9,389 nucleotides of DNA from JAVXNW01 sp036645575 (GTDB taxonomy: Bacteria; Bacillota; Clostridia; Christensenellales; Aristaeellaceae), in the NCBI GenBank assembly GCA_036645575.1, contig JAVXNW010000095.1, positions 1 through 9,389 on the forward strand, in the 5' to 3' direction. Position numbers and translations under genes: made by a program. This document shows, in pieces, positions 6,412 through 9,389 of the stretch. The number at the start of each line of letters is the position of its first letter. Positions within the stretch are counted from its first letter, which is position 1. The notes beneath the pieces are model-generated. The model did not search any database. It had not been told where the DNA came from and saw only the letters and a program-made list of their open reading frames with translations.

Positions 6412-6469
6412 AAGCGCGCAGTTGCGCGGGATCGCGCAACGGGGCAGGATCGCGCAGTCGCGCGGGATC
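6393..6469 (+). repeat. Degenerate 18-base tandem repeat across the fabH stop codon
   Basis: GGATC recurs at 6393, 6429, 6447 and 6465, all on an 18-base period with one degenerate unit at 6411. The most similar copies are 6415-6433 and 6451-6469, identical at 18 of 19 positions and 36 bases apart. Units share the core GGATCGCGCAG or a close variant. The array starts in the last codons of fabH (stop 6409-6411) and runs into the gap before acpP. Confidence 0.7.
6421..6440 (+). other. Hairpin within the fabH-acpP gap
   Basis: The repeat array folds into a perfect 8-bp stem, 6421-6428 with 6433-6440, with loop GGAT. A smaller one follows: 6451-6455 with 6460-6464, 5 bp, loop AGTC. No U-tract follows either, so they are not intrinsic terminators. 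They could protect or define the 5' end of an acpP-containing mRNA. Confidence 0.5.
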
Positions 6470-6479
6470 AGGGGAACTC

Positions 6480-6494
6480 CGGGCCGTCGGCCCG
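6480..6494 (+). other. Short GC hairpin before the acpP ribosome binding site
   Basis: CGGGCC (6480-6485) pairs with GGCCCG (6489-6494) around loop GTC. An unstructured A-rich stretch (6501-6520) follows and leads to the acpP ribosome binding site. The combination could insulate the acpP start from upstream structure. There is no T-run, so termination is not expected. Confidence 0.45.
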
Positions 6495-6523
6495 CGTCCA
6501 TAGAAAATAATCCAAAAAAATTG

Positions 6524-6530
6524 AGGAGGA
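6524..6530 (+). promoter_or_regulatory. Strong ribosome binding site that sets the acpP start
   Basis: AGGAGGA lies 8 bases before the ATG at 6539, behind an A-rich leader. It decides the start: the reading frame is open upstream to an ATG at 6398, but that extension is repeat sequence. This is one of the best ribosome binding sites in the window, fitting the high demand for ACP. Confidence 0.85.
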
Positions 6531-6538
6531 CACACACG

Positions 6539-6760
6539 ATGTTTGATAAAGTTGCCGCCATGCTGGCTGACTACAAGGGGATTGAGGTTTCGACAATCAA
6601 GCCGGAAAGCACGTTTCTGGAGCTGAAACTGGACTCGCTGGACGTGGCGGACCTCGCAATGAACCTCGAGGACGAGTTTGACGTGACGATTGAGCTGACC
6701 CCGGAGGTCAAGTGCATGGACGATCTGGTCAAGTGCATTGATGAGGCGATGAACGCATGA
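6539..6760 (+). CDS. acpP: Acyl carrier protein
   Basis: A 73-residue acidic carrier protein that holds growing acyl chains on a 4'-phosphopantetheine arm. The attachment site is Ser33 in LDSLD (31-35). The helix II acidic face follows (DVADLAMNLEDEFDV, 35-49), and this is where FabH, FabD, FabG and FabK dock. Length and charge are normal for ACP. It is the only gene of the operon set apart by a gap (127 bases after fabH), and it has its own strong ribosome binding site. That suggests expression control separate from the enzymes. Its stop overlaps the fabK start as ATGA. Two cysteines (Cys59, Cys66) are a small oddity for an ACP. Confidence 0.95.
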   Translation: MFDKVAAMLADYKGIEVSTIKPESTFLELKLDSLDVADLAMNLEDEFDVTIELTPEVKCMDDLVKCIDEAMNA

Positions 6761-7701
6761 TTCGCAGCGAACTTTGCGCCTTGATCGGGATTGAATACCC
6801 GATCTTTCAGGGCGGCATGGCGTGGGTGTCGGAGGCCAAGCTGGCGGCGGCGGTCTCGAACGCCGGCGGCCTTGGCATCATCTCGGCGATGAACGCGCCG
6901 GGCGATTACCTGCGCGAGCAGATTCGCGCGTGCCGCGCCGCGACGGATAAGCCGTTTGGCGTGAACGTCATGCTGCTCAGCCCCTATGCTTCCGAGGTCG
7001 CGCAGGTGATCCTCGAGGAAAAGGTGCCCGTCGTCACGACGGGCGCGGGGCTTCCGGGCATTTATATGAAGAAATGGGTGCCCGCAGGCATCAAGGTGGT
7101 GCCGGTCGTGCCGTCGGTCGCCATTGCGCGGCGCGTCGCGCGCGAAGGCGCGGTTGCGGTGATCGCGGAGGGCTGCGAATCGGGCGGACACGTCGGGGAA
7201 TTGACCACCATGGCGCTGGTTCCGCAGGTGGTGGACGCGGTGGGGATTCCGGTGCTCGCGGCGGGCGGCATTGCGGACGGGCGCGGCGTCGCGGCCGCGT
7301 TCATGCTGGGCGCGTGCGGCGTGCAATTGGGCACCCGGTTTTTGTCGGCGTTCGAGTGCCAAGTGCACCCGAACTATAAGCAGAAGATCCTGGGCGCGCG
7401 CGACATCGACACATCGGTGACCGGGCGCAGGCTGGGTCACCCGGTTCGCGCGCTCAAGAACAACTTCACGCGCGCGTTTGCCGAGATGGAAGCCGACTCG
7501 AACGTGCCGGCGGAAGAAGTGGACAAGTTCGGCGCGGGCGCGCTGCGCAAGGCCGCGGTCGAGGGCGACGTGGAAAACGGCTGCATGATGGCGGGGCAGA
7601 TTTGCGCGATGGTGACCCGAGAGCAGAGCGCCAAGGAAATCGTCACGCAGCTGTTTGAAGAGGCGGAAAAGCGCCTGACGGAGGTCAGTCGATGGGTATA
7701 G
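6757..7701 (+). CDS. fabK: FMN-dependent enoyl-ACP reductase II
   Basis: FabK reduces trans-2-enoyl-ACP in the last step of each elongation cycle, using FMN and NAD(P)H; it is the triclosan-insensitive alternative to FabI. The 314-residue TIM-barrel protein shows PIFQGGMAWV (15-24), SNAGGLGIIS (34-43), AEGCESGGHVG (137-147) with catalytic His145, the FMN-phosphate loop AAGGIADGRG (168-177) and QLGTRF (190-195). Related nitronate monooxygenases share the fold, but the ESGGHVG motif and its place among fab genes argue for FabK. The start overlaps the acpP stop (ATGA), and the end overlaps fabD by 10 bases. No FabI-type reductase is seen, so this is probably the operon's only enoyl reductase. 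Confidence 0.94.
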   Translation: MIRSELCALIGIEYPIFQGGMAWVSEAKLAAAVSNAGGLGIISAMNAPGDYLREQIRACRAATDKPFGVNVMLLSPYASEVAQVILEEKVPVVTTGAGLPGIYMKKWVPAGIKVVPVVPSVAIARRVAREGAVAVIAEGCESGGHVGELTTMALVPQVVDAVGIPVLAAGGIADGRGVAAAFMLGACGVQLGTRFLSAFECQVHPNYKQKILGARDIDTSVTGRRLGHPVRALKNNFTRAFAEMEADSNVPAEEVDKFGAGALRKAAVEGDVENGCMMAGQICAMVTREQSAKEIVTQLFEEAEKRLTEVSRWV

Positions 7702-8603
7702 CCGTCGTATTTGCGGGGCAGGGCGCGCAGGCGCCCGGCATGGGTCGCGCGCTGTACGAGGGCTCGCGCGCGGCCAGACGCGTTCTGGACATGGCGGAAA
7801 AAATGCGGCCGGGCACGCTGAGCCAGTGCTTTGACGGGCCGCAAGCGGCGCTGAATGAGACGATCAACACCCAGCCCTGCCTGTTTGCGGTGGACTACGC
7901 GTGCGCGGTGGCGGCAAAGGAGCGCGGGGTGCGCTTTTCGGCGGCGGCTGGCTTTTCGCTGGGCGAGGTGGCGGCGGTCGCGTTTTGTGGAATGCTGTCG
8001 TTTGAGGTTGCGTTTGAACTGGTGATCAAGCGTGCGTTTTTGATGCAAAAATGCGCGACGCGGCACCCGGGCGGCATGGCGGCGGTGCTCAGGCTGACGG
8101 CGGAGGACGTGATCGCGCTGGCGGCGACGTGTGAAAACGTGTACCCGGTCAACTTCAATTGCCCAACGCAGACGGTGGTCGCCTACGCGGCGGGCGCGCT
8201 CCAGGCGTTTTCGGAAAAGGTGAAGGCGCAGCGCGGGCGGCTGGTCCCGCTGGCGGTATCGGGCGCGTTTCATTCGCCGTTCATGGAAGAGGCGGCGCAG
8301 GGCCTGCGCGCGCACCTGGGCGAGGGCGCGCTTGGCGAGGCGTGTGTGCCGGTGTATGCCAACCGGACGGCGCGCCCGTATGGTCAAGCAAGGGAAGAGA
8401 CGCTCGCGATGCAGGTGTGCTCGCCGGTTCTGTGGACGCAGACGATCAGGAACATGTGGGCGGACGGCGTGGACACGTTTGTCGAGGTGGGGCCAGGCGC
8501 GGTGCTCAGTGGGCTGATCGCCAAGACGGTGCCCGAGGCGACGACCTATGCGGTATCCGACATGGCGAGCCTGGACAAAATGATCGGAGGCATAGGCGGA
8601 TGA
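7692..8603 (+). CDS. fabD: Malonyl-CoA:ACP transacylase
   Basis: FabD moves malonyl from CoA to ACP, supplying the extender for FabH and the elongating synthase. The 303-residue protein has FAGQGAQAPGMG (7-18), nucleophile Ser89 in GFSLGE, the malonate-binding Arg114 (IKRAFLMQ) and His194 in GAFHSPFM, plus VEVGPGAVLSGL near the C-terminus. The residue before the serine is Phe in place of the usual His of GHSLG, a change near the active site that I believe also occurs in some clostridial homologues. The start at ATG 7692 follows GGAGG (7680-7684) by 7 bases and overlaps the fabK end. The fabG start overlaps its stop as ATGA. Confidence 0.94.
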   Translation: MGIAVVFAGQGAQAPGMGRALYEGSRAARRVLDMAEKMRPGTLSQCFDGPQAALNETINTQPCLFAVDYACAVAAKERGVRFSAAAGFSLGEVAAVAFCGMLSFEVAFELVIKRAFLMQKCATRHPGGMAAVLRLTAEDVIALAATCENVYPVNFNCPTQTVVAYAAGALQAFSEKVKAQRGRLVPLAVSGAFHSPFMEEAAQGLRAHLGEGALGEACVPVYANRTARPYGQAREETLAMQVCSPVLWTQTIRNMWADGVDTFVEVGPGAVLSGLIAKTVPEATTYAVSDMASLDKMIGGIGG

Positions 8604-9337
8604 GGGGAAAGATTGCGCTGGTGACGGGCGGATCGCGCGGGATCGGGCGCGCGATTGCGATCAAGCTTGCGTCCAGCGGTGCGGACGTAGCGATTTTGTA
8701 CGCAGGCAACGCGGTGGCGGCGCAGGAGGTCTTGCGCAGGATCGCGGAATCGGGCGTGCGTGCGATGGCGATTGCGTGCGACGTGTCGGACCAAGCGCAG
8801 GTGACGAGCGCGTACCAGCAGGTGAAGGAGACGCTGGGCGCGGTGGACATACTGGTCAACAACGCGGGGATCACGCGCGACCGGCTGGCGATGCGGATGC
8901 GCGCGGAGGATTTTTCGCGGGTGATATCGGTCAATCTAGCGGGCGCGTTTCATCTGATTCACGCGGTACTGCCCGATTTTGTCCGGCGCAGGTCAGGTCG
9001 CATCATCAACATAAGCTCGGTATCGGGGCTTAAGGGCAACGCGGGGCAAGCGAACTATTCGGCGGCGAAGGCGGGGCTGATCGGGCTGACGAAGGCGATT
9101 GCGCGCGAGGTTGCGTCGCGTGGCATCACCTGCAACGCGGTCGCGCCAGGCTTTGTGAAGACGGACATGACCGCCGCGATGAACGAGCAAGCGCTCGAGG
9201 CGGCGCTAGCGGAAGTGCCGATGGGTCGAATTGGCGAGGCGGAGGACATTGCGGAGGCGGTAGCGTTTTTAGCGAGCGAGGCTGCCGCGTACATCACGGG
9301 CGCGGTGTTGCCGGTTGACGGCGGCATGGCGATGTAG
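8600..9337 (+). CDS. fabG: 3-oxoacyl-ACP reductase
   Basis: FabG is the NADPH-dependent short-chain dehydrogenase that reduces 3-ketoacyl-ACP. The 245-residue protein has the nucleotide loop TGGSRGIG (9-16), Asp61-Val62, NNAG (87-90), and catalytic Asn112, Ser140, Tyr153 and Lys157 (YSAAK). PGFVKTDM (183-190) and the C-terminal LPVDGGMAM also match FabG. ITRDRLAMRM after NNAG is a specific FabG marker within the large SDR family. The start at ATG 8600 overlaps the fabD stop, with GGAGG (8586-8590) 9 bases upstream. The same frame stays open far upstream inside fabD, but that is only a GC-rich shadow. fabF would normally follow; here a hairpin and the window end come instead. Confidence 0.95.
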   Translation: MRGKIALVTGGSRGIGRAIAIKLASSGADVAILYAGNAVAAQEVLRRIAESGVRAMAIACDVSDQAQVTSAYQQVKETLGAVDILVNNAGITRDRLAMRMRAEDFSRVISVNLAGAFHLIHAVLPDFVRRRSGRIINISSVSGLKGNAGQANYSAAKAGLIGLTKAIAREVASRGITCNAVAPGFVKTDMTAAMNEQALEAALAEVPMGRIGEAEDIAEAVAFLASEAAAYITGAVLPVDGGMAM

Positions 9338-9372
9338 GCGGTGCTTTGCTCACGCATGAGCGAAGTACCGCC
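9337..9372 (+). terminator. 16-bp hairpin directly after fabG, terminator-like without a U-tract
   Basis: Bases 9337-9352 pair with 9357-9372 over 16 positions, including two G-U pairs (9343/9366 and 9347/9362), around loop CGCA. The stem starts on the last base of the fabG stop codon. Instead of T bases a C-rich run follows. It could be a mRNA-stabilising end, an attenuator before fabF, a Rho-linked end or a repeat element. Intrinsic termination is doubtful. Confidence 0.5.
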
Positions 9373-9389
9373 TCCCCCCGCCCCCGCCC
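9373..9389. other. C-rich tract at the window edge
   Basis: Bases 9373-9389 consist of runs of C broken by single G bases after one T. The opposite strand therefore has runs of three, five and six G, which could support G-quadruplex formation. There is no coding sequence here. Confidence 0.5.

Noticed and set aside
6398..6538. Extended N-terminus for acpP
   Set aside because: The extra residues come from the 18-base repeats; ACP normally starts right at the residues given by ATG 6539, which has an AGGAGGA site.
8159..8599. Extended N-terminus for fabG from ATG 8159
   Set aside because: The extension overlaps most of fabD in another frame and encodes Gly/Arg/Ala-rich sequence. ATG 8600 starts right at the Rossmann fold and has a GGAGG site.

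Overview
The window reads as chromosomal DNA of a GC-rich member of the Firmicutes, most likely a Clostridia-type anaerobe. The reasons are strong AGGAGG-type ribosome binding sites, consensus TTGACA/TATAAT promoters, a secreted protein with YARHG domains, and a fatty-acid operon built around FabT and FabK rather than FabI. A genus cannot be assigned from the sequence alone. All supported genes lie on the + strand.

Region 1 (1-3851), cell-wall peptide turnover and an envelope protein. A structured non-coding stretch with two strong hairpins (1-181) precedes dppA, an M55 D-aminopeptidase. Tandem promoters lie across the dppA stop codon and drive ldcA, an S66 L,D-carboxypeptidase. Next comes a secreted beta-propeller-like protein with two C-terminal YARHG domains, closed by a hairpin terminator.

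Region 2 (3896-4842) is a single DUF89/ARMT1-type metal-dependent phosphatase gene, followed by a strong intrinsic terminator.

Region 3 (4866-9389) is the type II fatty-acid synthesis operon, fabT-fabH-acpP-fabK-fabD-fabG. A perfect sigma-A promoter (TTGACA, 17 bp, TATAAT) carries a 17-bp inverted repeat over the expected transcription start, the likely autoregulatory FabT operator. FabT is a MarR-family repressor. FabD makes malonyl-ACP, FabH starts chains from acyl-CoA, AcpP carries them, FabG reduces the keto group, and FabK (FMN enoyl-ACP reductase) completes each cycle. The genes overlap by 4 to 10 bases at every junction except fabH-acpP. That 127-base gap holds a degenerate 18-base tandem repeat, small hairpins and a strong acpP ribosome binding site. 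After fabG there is a 16-bp hairpin and a C-rich tract, and the window ends before the expected fabF.

No clearly new system is visible. The points most worth a second look are the fab operator, the repeat-filled gap before acpP, the hairpins at both ends of the window, the promoters inside the end of dppA, and the YARHG protein.
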